DNA of 64,000 nucleotides from contig OZ021732.1 of NCBI GenBank assembly GCA_963978545.1, forward strand, positions 32,394,123 to 32,458,122, given 5' to 3'. Both the position numbers and the translations under genes were made by a program. Below the pieces are notes generated by a model. That model was not told the origin of the DNA. It saw only the letters and a program-made list of their open reading frames with translations, and did no database searches. The stretch's first letter is position 1, and the number at the start of each line of letters is the position of its first letter. Below, piece after piece: positions 11,475 to 20,938 of this stretch. The stretch comes from Linyphia triangularis. Taxonomy: Eukaryota > Arthropoda > Arachnida > Araneae > Linyphiidae.

Positions 11475-12988
11475 TCTATAATAATAAAACAAGCTGTGTG
11501 TCTGTCTGTCTGTGGCTCCTGTGGATCGATAGAAACCTACTTAAAATTGTAGTAAAGCTCTGAAATTTTCAACACAAGAAGTTTTTGCCTTCTAATTTTA
11601 TGTATGTCAAACGGAATGTTAAAATTTTAATTATTTATTTTTTAATAATATTTTAATTTTTTTTTTTTTTTGCCAAGTAACTTCAAATAGAGATACAGCT
11701 CTGAAATTTTCAACAAAAGTAGTTTTAGCCATCTAATTGGACTTTTGAAAAACAGAATGTTAAAATTTTAATTAGTTATTTTTTAATTAATTTTCTTAAT
11801 TAATTAACATTTTTTTTTACAAAATGACTTCTAATAGAGTTACAGCTCTGAAATTTTCAACATAAGTAATTTTGGCCTTCTTATTGAACTATTGAAAAAC
11901 CGAATTTTAAATTTGTTGTTAGTTTTTTTAATTAATTTTTTTAATTAATTAATAAATATTTTACAAAACAGTTTCTAATAGAGCTACAGCTCTGAAATTT
12001 TCAATATAAGTAGTTTTATCCTTCTATAATTGGACTTTTAAAAAACAGAATTTTAAATTTTGAATTAGTTCTTTTTTAATTATTTTTTTAATTAATTAAT
12101 ATCTTTTTAACAAAACGAGACCTAATAGGACTACAGTTCTGAAATTTTCAACATAAGTAGTTGTTGCCTCCTAACTGAACTTTTGAAAAACAGAGTTTTA
12201 AATTTTTATCTAGTTCTTTTTTAATTAAATTTTTTAATGAATAAATATTTTACAGAACGATTAATAGGGCCACAGCTCTGAAATTTTTAACATAAGTAGT
12301 TTTGGCCTTTTAATTGGACTTTTGAAAACAGAATTTAAAATTTTTGTTTAGTTCTTTTTTAATTAATTAACAAATATTTTACAAAACGATTTCTACTTGG
12401 TCTACAGTTCTGAAATTTTCAACACAAGTAGTTTTGGCATTCTAATTGGACTATTGATAAAAAGAATGTTAAAATTGGAATTTGAATTTTGATTAATTTT
12501 TTTAATTAATATTGTCACAAAAAGCGACTTCTAATAGGCCTAGAGCTCTGAAAGTTTCAACATAAGTAGTTTTGGCCTTTTAATTTGGCTTTCCACAAAC
12601 GCGTGTTTAAATAATCTTAAAGGGGTGTTGTATTATTGTATTTACGGGGGGGGGGGGGATTTTGTGTGTGTGTCTCGACAGGAGAGAAACTTTTAATATT
12701 AAGGCTTTACGTAGCAATTATAGATTTTAGTGAGTGAAGTGAGCTTATTATATATGAAGTGAGCTTATATTATGTGAAGTTGCTTACGAAACAATGAACC
12801 TTTCAGCGAGAGAAGCGAGCCTATTCTTGCATAGTAATGAACCTTTCAACGAGTGATGTAAGCTTGTACTTATGTGTCAGTAAACTTTTCGATATTGCGA
12901 AGCAATGAACCTTCCTGCGAGCGAAGCGTCAAAAACTGGGACCTTTACATCAATGAGAGATTTCCGCAATGCGAGGCCTCATTGCTAG
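11475..12988 (+). mobile_element. Helitron-like non-autonomous element (candidate)
   Basis: The left end TCTATAATAATAAAAC, followed by a TGTGTGTCTGTCTGTCTG block and preceded by A, is typical of arthropod Helitron 5' termini. The right part (12760-12925) has repeated GCGAGMGAAGCGAGC-type motifs, common near Helitron 3' ends. A CTAG at 12985-12988 follows a short imperfect palindrome. The body is an array of ~140-bp tandem units (separate entry). There is no Rep/helicase ORF, so it would be mobilised in trans. The exact 3' end is uncertain. Confidence 0.5.
11540..12600 (+). repeat. Eight-unit ~140-bp tandem array inside the Helitron-like element
   Basis: The motif TGAAATTTTC recurs at 11561, 11702, 11849, 11993, 12140, 12279, 12411 and 12549 (the last as TGAAAGTTTC), with spacings of 132-147 bases. 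Each unit contains CTACAGCTCTGAAATTTTCA, AACATAAGTAGTTTTGGCC, an AAAAACAGAATTTTAAA-like block and a TTTTTAATTAATT tract. Units have diverged by many substitutions and small indels, so the array is not recent. Confidence 0.85.
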
Positions 12989-13639
12989 CTAAAATATTCC
13001 ACCTGTTAAAATTTCGTTGCGAAGCCTGGTTATTCAGCTTGTCGTTAACAGTTTAATACTTAGATTAATTGTGAGAATTGTGTAGTATCTTCTTGTGTTT
13101 TATTATTAATGCTTTGGATGCGTGACAGTAATTATTTGGTGCTGTCATTTGAGGATTAAATATTTGTTCATTTACTTTCTGAATAAACATTGTTTTCTGA
13201 GAAATGGATCTGAGTTATTGCTAGTCTTTAGGACAATATAATGTGAACTTGTCTATTATTTGGACAAGGTTAATTTGTTACTTTACACTATACTTAAAAT
13301 TCTCGTCAGCTCTTACCATGAAGATGGTTATAGACGTTTGGAAAAATAAATGATAGTGCTTTCAAAATCAAACAGTATCTTTTCCTAATCGGTTAATTAA
13401 CATTCATAAATTAACTGGAAGAGCAGACATATTCCTTTGTTGTTAAACGTTGGATAAAACAAATAAATTAGTGCATATGTAGAAACAAGTTGTATTGTCA
13501 CAGTCAATGTCACAGATAGGACGCTTCTACACTAGGGTGAACCGTCATTGTATGTAAAAAAAAAAAAATTTCAAGAAAAGCAATAGCTCTCAAAAGTTGC
13601 CCCTCTGTCACACAATTAAGTGATACATAACTTTTTACA
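12989..13639. other. Intergenic, nothing recognised
   Basis: No ORF or repeat beyond A runs near 13556-13569. Confidence 0.4.
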
Positions 13640-14010
13640 ATTAAGATCAATATTGAGGTCTTTACCAGTACTGAAAATGGGGATTAAGATGTCAAAATCG
13701 AATATTTTCAATGGTGTTTTGCTGAGTTCTATTTTAATTAAGTAAAAAAAAAAAATTAGTTACAATGATAAAACACAACTACTCAATAACATAACTAAAA
13801 TATTGTATAACTTATAAATAAAATAAATTTTGAGGGCTCTATCCATCATTGAAAATAGGGATTAAGATGGAGGAATCGAGTATTTTCAAATAGGTTTTAC
13901 TGAGTTTTATTTTAATAAAGTTAATAAAATTTCAAAGCCACAACGATAAAATAATTAAAAGAAACTAAAATTTGTCACTTCTAAAAAAGTTACAATGACA
14001 AAATAATTAA
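13640..14010 (+). repeat. Imperfect direct repeats beside the transposase-like pseudogene
   Basis: Blocks at about 13665-13790 and 13845-13960 share GAAAATRGGGATTAAGATG, ATCGARTATTTTCAA and TTTTRCTGAGTTYTATTTTA. A shorter third piece, AAGTTACAATGACAAAATAA, lies at about 13989. They abut the 3' end of the minus-strand pseudogene at 14020-16178 and could be subterminal repeats of that element. Confidence 0.55.
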
Positions 14011-14019
14011 AAGGGCAGT

Positions 14020-16178
14020 CAAATGTTCGTAGAGTTTCTTGTGACTTCATAGTTGCTTTGACAAATCCATCACGATTTTTATGTCCAACAACAGAAACTG
14101 AAGCTTTAGTCATTTGCTTAAAATAACTTTCTACAGCTTGAGTATGACAGGGATATCAAAGAACATCTGGAGTTCTTTTTCATTTTTATGAAGCTCTTTA
14201 ATTCATCATTTGAAATATTTTACAGGATTGGGGGAGAAGTAATATCACACATATCCCATTATATTAAATAAGTGTAGTATTCAGCTTGAAAGTTTATTTT
14301 TAGAATTTGAAAAACTCTCACTTCAGTTCCTTTTTTAACTAGATTATTCCTGGCTTTTAAAATACGTCTCTGTCCTAACTCTTCGATAGATTTTCAAGAT
14401 GACAGGAAAAAAAAGCATTTCTTTGTATGACTCGATTGATAATTGCTTTGTGATTATAACTAAGGTACCTTGTTGATTCAATTATTCTGTAGACATGAGA
14501 TGCTCCATATTTACAAAATGAATTTAGTTTAATACTAAACGAAAGGGGCGCATAAACTCTTAGGATAAATTCCACTAAAATCTTTAGTTCATCTGATACT
14601 TTATCACTTGAAACATTTAGTCTCAATACTGAACTCGCTGTTGTAAGCCACGATGAATGGAATCAATTTCTAGGATGTTTATTGGCTAAACTGTCATCGC
14701 ATAGATCAGAAGATATTGCTTGACAAATTTCATACAGGTATTTTTAATCTGTTCTTAGAATTTGAATATTAACTTTAGGTAGAACACAAGTTATTGGGAC
14801 AAAATTTACCAAAGGTGTTTGTTCACAATGCTCTAGTTGTTTCCCAATAGGCCCGTGGTCCAAGCGTAGTTCCATCCAAATGTCGAAGTGGTAGCTCTTT
14901 GTTATGCAGTAAGCATATAAACCATTGGAGGGGACGATTTATAAGGTTTTTAACATTTTATTGCGCCATTTTTATAACCTGTATAGATATTAGTACCATC
15001 ACAGCCCACAGCTTTCAACTATTAATATCTTTGTTTCTAGATAACAATAGTTCAGTTATAGATAATGCTATATTCTTACCTGAGCCAGAAAGTGGTGTGG
15101 TATGACCTATATATACGAATTCTGGTTCAGCTAGTAAAACATAATGTTCTTCGTTTTTGCTTCTTCTATGATATTTATCACCAAGTTCCTCTTGACAGAG
15201 TCTTATCCAGCCTTCCGTCGAAGTATAGTTCGGTTACACCATGTTTTTGTGCTTCTAAATTTTCGCAAAATGCTTTGAGATTATGTTGACGAGCTCTATG
15301 AATTATATTTTTGCCAATAACTAAAGATTTGTCAGTATTAATGATAATACCAATATCTTGCAAAACCACAGATGCCACTGCTGCAGCTGATCTATCAGAT
15401 ATATGATATTTGTCACAAATACCTGATAATATAGGTAATTGGATGCTGTTTCTTGCATTTGAGGAAGTGAATGGTGTTCCAGTCCTTCTATATATCACAT
15501 ATTTCTACCGAAGAAGCTTGCGATTCACCCTTTTTAATATCCTTGCCTATTTTTTCACTATAGCTACATACACAGACAATTCTTTTGATTTTATTTTCTT
15601 TAGATTCCTCTTCTCTGGTCTTAAATGTTTTTTTCTTCTTTTTTTTTCGTGCTATTCTTTGTGTTTCTGCTACATCAACATCTCCTATACTCATTTTCGG
15701 CAAGTTCTTTGATCGATTAAAAAGAATCGCTCTTTGGCGGGAACTTTCATGCCTTTTCATAGCTACACTTTTCAAAATCTTCACATTTACAAAATCCTAT
15801 GTCAAATAAAAAAAATTCTGCTTCTTTTTCAAAAGCCTGAACTCTAGTATCAAAATGAAATTTTTTCTTAGCTTTAATTAAATAAATATATTTCTTGTGA
15901 TACTCACGAATCAGTTGCAAAACACGTTCATGAGGTATTATTGGAATTGATGCTCTCATCCATATTGCTTCTATTTTAGTAGCTACGATTTGGTAGATAT
16001 AGGAAATACCAGGATCCTGCCCAGAGAATAGGTTATAATTTAGGTCATATTGAACTAACAAATAACACTTTATAACATCTTCATAAGTCTGTAGCACAGA
16101 ATCACGAAATTCTGATGATGAGCCAAAAATTGCACAAAACGTTAAGTTTCTACTTACCTTAACTTTGCTGAAACTCAT
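14020..16178 (-). pseudogene. Transposase-like protein of a poorly characterised family, degenerate copy A
   Basis: Minus-strand frames read in order: N-terminal part 16178-15747 (QIVATKIEAIWMRASIPI, then FDIGFCKCEDFEKC, a Cys cluster); 15784-15488 (KMSIGDVDVAETQRI, then a lysine-rich stretch); 15498-15178 (ISDRSAAAVASVVLQDIGI, ELYFDGRLDKTLS); about 15177-14640 (HTTPLSGSGKNIALS, a GCDGTN motif near 14992-15006, PLQWFI..LH..ELPLRHL); 14626-14375 (VYAPLSFSIKLNSFCKYGASH); 14374-14020 (QRRILKARNN, then VVGHKNRDGFVKATMKSQ). Reading it needs several frameshifts and stops, so it is dead. I recognise the family as a repetitive, uncharacterised protein of arthropod genomes. The motif order resembles RNase-H-fold transposases, but that is inference. 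Copy B lies at 62440-64000. Confidence 0.7.
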
Positions 16179-16917
16179 TATTTAAAATTTAAATTCAAAA
16201 GTGCATACTTCGAAGAAAAACAGACACTGTGAAAGAAAATATTCTTGTAGTACTTTGATAACAGAATGTATTTTATTCAATTTGAAACATAAATAAAACA
16301 ATATAATTTTTTTTTTTTTTGCTGCAGTTCTATCTAGTGAATAAAACAAATAAATTAGCATAATTTCAAATAAATTAGCATGTAAAAGGTATTATTTTTA
16401 TTTTAAAATTGAAAATTTTCAGTACACTAATTTCCGTAAAATCTTTTACTTTTCTAAAGAAAAAGCAGGTAATTCAGATTTAGCGACAAACCTTTCAAAA
16501 TTGCAAGCGATTCGTTAAATGTAAAATGAGGTTTAGAAAAAAAAAATTCTATGAGACATGACCCTTTTTTAGATTTATCGAGTCAAGTGAAATACATACT
16601 TTCTGGTAGAGTCCACAAGATATTAATATATTCTTTTACAAAAATATGTGTTATTTACTGGTGTCACAAGGCAACTTTAGATACCTATTGTGTTGCATAT
16701 TTCTAAAAAAAAAAAAAAAAAATTCGGCCCACATTATTCTACACACGTTTCTATTGCTGTAAATAATCTTCAGGAGACGATACCAAGTGCAATTTGGTAA
16801 CATCTAGTGAAGAAATATGTTCCTGTTAAGGTTTACCACGTACGATTATTTGTCACATGACATCAAGTGAAATTTATTTAATCTCATAATTCTTATATCG
16901 ACATTTAAATTAATATA
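16179..16917. other. Intergenic, nothing recognised
   Basis: AT-rich sequence with T and A runs near 16308-16320 and 16707-16723. No ORF. Confidence 0.4.
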
Positions 16918-17147
16918 TGTGGAGATAGGGGGCGCACCACTAGAGAACCCCTCGTGGCGACTCCTAGCGGCAGAGGGAGGTATTCCTCATTCTGATTAGA
17001 GAGACAGATCACTGAACATTCTCGATGTGAATATACGTAAGAAAGGCGCTTGTGCCTAATGTAGTATGAGATAAGAGGCAATAAGGATTCATTAAAGCTG
17101 GATTCTACACTCAGCAAGTGTCCCTTCTCTGATCGTCTACTCCCACA
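16918..17147 (+). repeat. 5' LTR of the young element
   Basis: TG...CA long terminal repeat of 230 bp, identical to 20705-20934. It contains GGGGGCGCACCACTAGAG near its start. No clear TATA box was seen. Confidence 0.95.
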
Positions 17148-17165
17148 TGGGGGCTCGGCATCACG
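17148..17165 (+). promoter_or_regulatory. Primer-binding site of the young element
   Basis: TGGGGGCTCGGCATCACG starts immediately after the 5' LTR, the standard position for tRNA priming. The primer tRNA was not identified. Confidence 0.55.
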
Positions 17166-17344
17166 AACTGAGTAGGCGTCAGAACGTTACGTTAAGAACC
17201 AAACGGCAGAACGTGTAAGGGCAAACCAGAAGTACGAGATACGAGTACAAATGAAACCGAACAGCACCGTAGTCACCCAGCAGTGAACCGGAGATCGGAG
17301 TATAAGCCGTCGTATCACCTAGCAGTGTAAACGACATAACAGCG

Positions 17345-17716
17345 CAGTGACCGGGAAGGGAAACCACGTCTCACCGGAAAGCGAAACTACCACGTCGGAA
17401 AAGCGAAGTCAGCGCCGACGAAGAGGATTGCCTAGCGGAAACAACAAGCATTGGAACACCGCTAACGAAGCCAAGAAACTTCGTGTCGAATAAAAGAAGT
17501 CGATATCACTGAGAAGTGAACCAGCTAGCACAGTGACCGGAAAGTGGAATCACGTCTCATCGGAAAGCGAAACCACCACGTCGGAAAAGCGAAGTCAGCG
17601 CCGACGAAGAGGATTGTTTAGCGGAAACAACAAGCATTGGAACACCGCCGTCGAAGCCAAGAAACTTCGTGTCAAATACAAGAGGTCAACATCATTAAGG
17701 AGGGGACCAGCAAGCA
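17345..17716 (+). repeat. 186-bp tandem duplication in the retrotransposon leader
   Basis: CAGTGACCGG starts at 17345 and again at 17531. The two units share long blocks such as GGAAAAGCGAAGTCAGCGCC and CAACAAGCATTGGAACACCG, with scattered substitutions. The duplication lies between the primer-binding site and the gag start. Confidence 0.9.
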
Positions 17717-17811
17717 CTGGGAGACCATAACGAAACATAGGCACTGACTGTCACAAGTCGAGGTAACAAGTCAACAGAAAAACTGTGAGTACAATTTTCG
17801 ATTATACTAAC

Positions 17812-18882
17812 ATGGCGTTTCTTGCCAGAGCACGAAAGAATGACTTACTCGCTTTAATAGATGAACTGGGATTGGAACAACCCATTAACCCAAAAATCGC
17901 TCAATTATGTAAATTAATAACAGAACACGCCGATTATGATGAAAACTTTGTTAAAAATATGTTAAACACAATTGTAAATGACCGTGAAGAAAAGGAAGCG
18001 AAAGAGTTTGAGTTAGCAAAAGATAGGGAAGCGAAAGAGTTTGAGTTAGCAAAAGATAGGGAGGCGAAAGAATTCGAGTTAGCGAAACTGCGCATAGAAG
18101 CAGAAATTCGCCAACTTGGCGCTACTGTAACAAGCGCACGGGAAAACGAAGTAAGCAGAAGCCCAAATATATTACAGTATATGAAACCGTTTGACGGTAG
18201 TGACATAAGCATCTACTTGACACTATTTGAGAGACAAATTAGTCGTCTAGAAATATCGAAAGATACTTGGGTAAATTATTTAATTACATTGCTTCCACTT
18301 GACATAGCAAGCTTAATAACACGTGAGCCGGAAACACTAGCGAATAATTACGACCACATTAAGAGCATTTTGCTGAGACGATACCGACTTAGCCCAGAAC
18401 AGTTCAGAGTACAATTCTCCTTTCATAAAAAAGAACAATGTCAGACATGGAGAGACTTTGCTTTTGAACTAAACAATTATCTAACCGAATGGTTGAGCGG
18501 ACTTGATGTCACAACATTTGAAGATTTAAAAGAATTAATGCTAGTAGATAAAATAAAAAGAAAATTACCCAAAGAAATTCGAGAACACTTTATGGACGAA
18601 CTTCCGAAAATAAAAAATAGGGAAATTTTGGTCAACAAACTCGATGACTTTGATTCAACTAGAAATAATTTTAAAAAGAATACGGTATTTCGCGAAAATA
18701 AATATGAAGAAAAAAACAGGAAGCACTGGCAGTCTAGAGAAAATATACAGGAACGTCCATTCATTCGTGCTCAAACCAGTACTAACCACTTGTATAAAGA
18801 AAGAAGTAATGGTACTTTAAATAGTAGAGAGTGGCCTAATAAGTCTAACCAGTTTGAAGTTAAAAATCAAGGTATTAAATGA
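17812..18882 (+). CDS. Gag (capsid) of the young LTR element, stopping at the zinc knuckle
   Basis: The start is taken as ATG 17812 in a good Kozak context (AACATGG), giving 356 codons; the frame is open further upstream but without an earlier ATG. Residues 1-55 (MAFLARARKNDLLALIDEL) are homologous to the gag at 25549. Residues about 57-95 are three tandem charged repeats of the DREAKEFELAK type. Residues about 187-285 form a SCAN-like capsid region (RYRLSPEQFRVQFSFHKK, TWRDFAFELNNYLTEWL, DKIKRKLPKEIREHF). The frame ends at TGA 18880-18882, and the codons after it complete a CX2CX4HX4C zinc knuckle in which the TGA occupies the first Cys position. Confidence 0.85.
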   Translation: MAFLARARKNDLLALIDELGLEQPINPKIAQLCKLITEHADYDENFVKNMLNTIVNDREEKEAKEFELAKDREAKEFELAKDREAKEFELAKLRIEAEIRQLGATVTSARENEVSRSPNILQYMKPFDGSDISIYLTLFERQISRLEISKDTWVNYLITLLPLDIASLITREPETLANNYDHIKSILLRRYRLSPEQFRVQFSFHKKEQCQTWRDFAFELNNYLTEWLSGLDVTTFEDLKELMLVDKIKRKLPKEIREHFMDELPKIKNREILVNKLDDFDSTRNNFKKNTVFRENKYEEKNRKHWQSRENIQERPFIRAQTSTNHLYKERSNGTLNSREWPNKSNQFEVKNQGIK

Positions 18883-19344
18883 TTTAATTGTAATGAAATA
18901 GGCCACCGCCAGGCCAGCTGTCCAAAAAAGAAGGCAAATAGAGCTGTAATTAGTAATTATCCTAATTATAAAAGTAATGTGCATCCCGAAAATGAAAGTA
19001 ATAATAATCCAATTGATAAAATTAATAGTTACACTGACAATAAAAGCACCACAAAGGTAATAATATTCGATCATGAAATAGTTGCTCTGAATGATACAGG
19101 TAGCCAAGTCACCTTCATTTCTGAGGACTTGTATATAAAAATAGGATCACCCCAATTAATGACAAATGACATATTACTAAAAGGGTTAGGTAATATAGAA
19201 ATACAACCATTAGGATATTTCCATACTGACATTAAAATCGACACTCATTCAGTCAATGCAAAAATATACGTCGTCAAAGACCACACAAATGAGTTAATAA
19301 TTGGAATGGACGTTATAGGAAAATTCGAAAACCCATCCTTTTAC
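18883..19344 (+). CDS. Zinc knuckle remainder and aspartic protease, same frame as gag
   Basis: The frame continues from the TGA as FNCNEIGHRQASCPKKK, then the protease core ALNDTGSQVTFISEDLY (the catalytic DTG starts at 19093), LKGLGNIEIQPLGYF and ELIIGMDVIGKF, the flap and C-terminal hallmarks of Ty3/gypsy proteases. It would cleave Gag during particle maturation. Nothing suggests an independent start, so expression presumably needs stop-codon readthrough or an intact relative. The protease is joined in frame to unrelated sequence soon after GMDVIGKF. Confidence 0.8.
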
Positions 19345-20715
19345 AGACAGCTCCGAGAGGATCCACGTGTTTTTTATTTACAAGTTATCAGGCGCCAGTA
19401 TGGCGAGGCCAAAAGAGAAAATGAAGGCGAAGCGCTCCTCAAGATGTCAATCAAATCTATCCTGACAGTTGAGAAGAAGATCGACAGCCGCGGCAGCCAA
19501 TCAGGAAGCAGAGCAGAGGAGAAATTTGTAGCTCCGCCTTCCGAATGCAGAAGCGCTAGTCATCTTACTGGTGTAACGGGAGAAAGATTAGACCTTGGCG
19601 GCGAAAGGAAGATTGAAAAGTCCGTAGCATATGCGAAATCACCTGGTGAAAAGCGTAGGATTGCTTCATGTTTACTTACAGAATGTACGCCTTTTAAAGA
19701 AAACTTTCCTGAAGTAGCGGAGAATGCTGTACTGAGAGGAGATGAAGAATTCAAAAGAGAGATGGAAGAACTTTATTGCAAACTGAACGAAGCTCAAAGT
19801 AAGATAAAAGAATGTGAAGATGAAATCTTACAGTTGCATACAGAAGGTGCTACTTTCAAAGTACAGTACTCTAAACTGGAAGCTAAGAATGATGCATTAC
19901 AAGCTAAACTTGAAGAAATAGAATCGGAAAATTTAAAGGAACTGGCAGAAACCACTGAAATTCTTGAAAGATACAGAGAAGACATTGCAGGTTGTGAAAT
20001 GGAAATTGGATCAGCTAAAGAAGAAATTATCCATCTTAAAAATGAATTGAAAATAGCCAAGTTAATACAAGAACAGTTAGGTCAACGATGCCAAACTCGT
20101 GGAAAATGTGAGTTGAGTGCCACTAATAAAGTCTTGCAACCCTCAGTCTTAAGTTTAGAAGAAGGAGCAAACTTAAAAAGACAGCTATAGGAGAAAAATC
20201 ACAGCATTGGATTGAAAAGAGAATTATGTTCCAGACAAAAAGAAGTAAAGGAAATGGATGTGAAGATAACTAAACAAGTTAGAGCAATGAAGGAAGATTC
20301 TATTCTCGTTGAACATATTCAGCATGGAAAGAAACTTCAAAATGCAGAAATTTCAAAGATGAAGATAAACCTTCAACAAGATGAAACCAAAAAAGATGAA
20401 CAGAAGGATGTGAAGGAAAAACATAAAAAGAAGAGATCATTATCAGATGCAAGTAAGAATACTGAAGAAACCTCAATGAATAAGGAGACCCTCAAACAGT
20501 TTAAGAAAAGACGCAAAAAACCCAGAACATTTAAAGTTTACACTCAGCGAGCAAAATTTTTTGGCCATTACAAAGAGACACCAATCAAAAACAATCATAG
20601 ATGTGACAATCATAGTATCTGTGCATATTGCTTTCCTTGTGTTTTTCTATTTCAGATAACTTCAGATATAAACTATGAGGACATAGTTCGCCAAGATGAC
20701 CGAGTGTGGAGATAG
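19345..20715 (+). CDS. Coiled-coil protein segment fused in frame after the protease (apparent captured sequence)
   Basis: In the same frame as gag and protease, 457 codons run from FYRQLREDPRVFYL to a TAG inside the 3' LTR, broken only by one TAG at 20188-20190. No reverse transcriptase (YMDD/YVDD box), RNase H (TDAS) or integrase (HHCC, DDE) motif is present. Instead there is a charged N-terminal stretch with a Gly/Arg patch, a long coiled coil from about 19740 (REMEELYCKLNEAQSKIKEC ... LEAKNDALQAKLEEIESENL) through 20400, and a Lys/Arg-rich tail (LKQFKKRRKKPRTFKVY). The composition fits a cytoskeletal, kinesin-tail or nuclear coiled-coil protein, but I cannot name it. No large intron is evident, consistent with capture of an mRNA by template switching. 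Confidence 0.6.
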
Positions 20716-20934
20716 GGGGCGCACCACTAGAGAACCCCTCGTGGCGACTCCTAGCGGCAGAGGGAGGTATTCCTCATTCTGATTAGAGAGACAGATCACT
20801 GAACATTCTCGATGTGAATATACGTAAGAAAGGCGCTTGTGCCTAATGTAGTATGAGATAAGAGGCAATAAGGATTCATTAAAGCTGGATTCTACACTCA
20901 GCAAGTGTCCCTTCTCTGATCGTCTACTCCCACA
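20705..20934 (+). repeat. 3' LTR of the young element
   Basis: 230 bp, identical to the 5' LTR and followed by the TATA target duplication. The segment just upstream (CGCCAAGATGACCGAG) is not a convincing polypurine tract. Confidence 0.95.
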
Positions 20935-20938
20935 TATA

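Larger units (their letters stand above)
16918..20934 (+). mobile_element. Young Ty3/gypsy-like LTR element lacking pol and carrying a coiled-coil segment
   Basis: Two 230-bp LTRs (16918-17147 and 20705-20934) are identical by eye, begin TGTGGAGATA and end TCCCACA. They are flanked by the 4-bp direct repeat TATA (16914-16917 and 20935-20938), typical of gypsy-group insertion. The internal part has a primer-binding site, a duplicated leader, gag with a SCAN-like capsid, a zinc knuckle and an aspartic protease. After the protease there is no reverse transcriptase, RNase H or integrase; a coiled-coil segment follows in the same frame down to the 3' LTR. Identical LTRs mean recent insertion, necessarily using enzymes from another element. 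The related element at 23666-30597 is a possible relative of the donor. Confidence 0.88.

Noticed and set aside
17179..17367. Minus-strand ORFs in the LTRs and leader (17117-16905, 17367-17179, 20964-20662)
   Set aside because: Antisense shadows of LTR and leader sequence; the first and third are the same LTR read twice.
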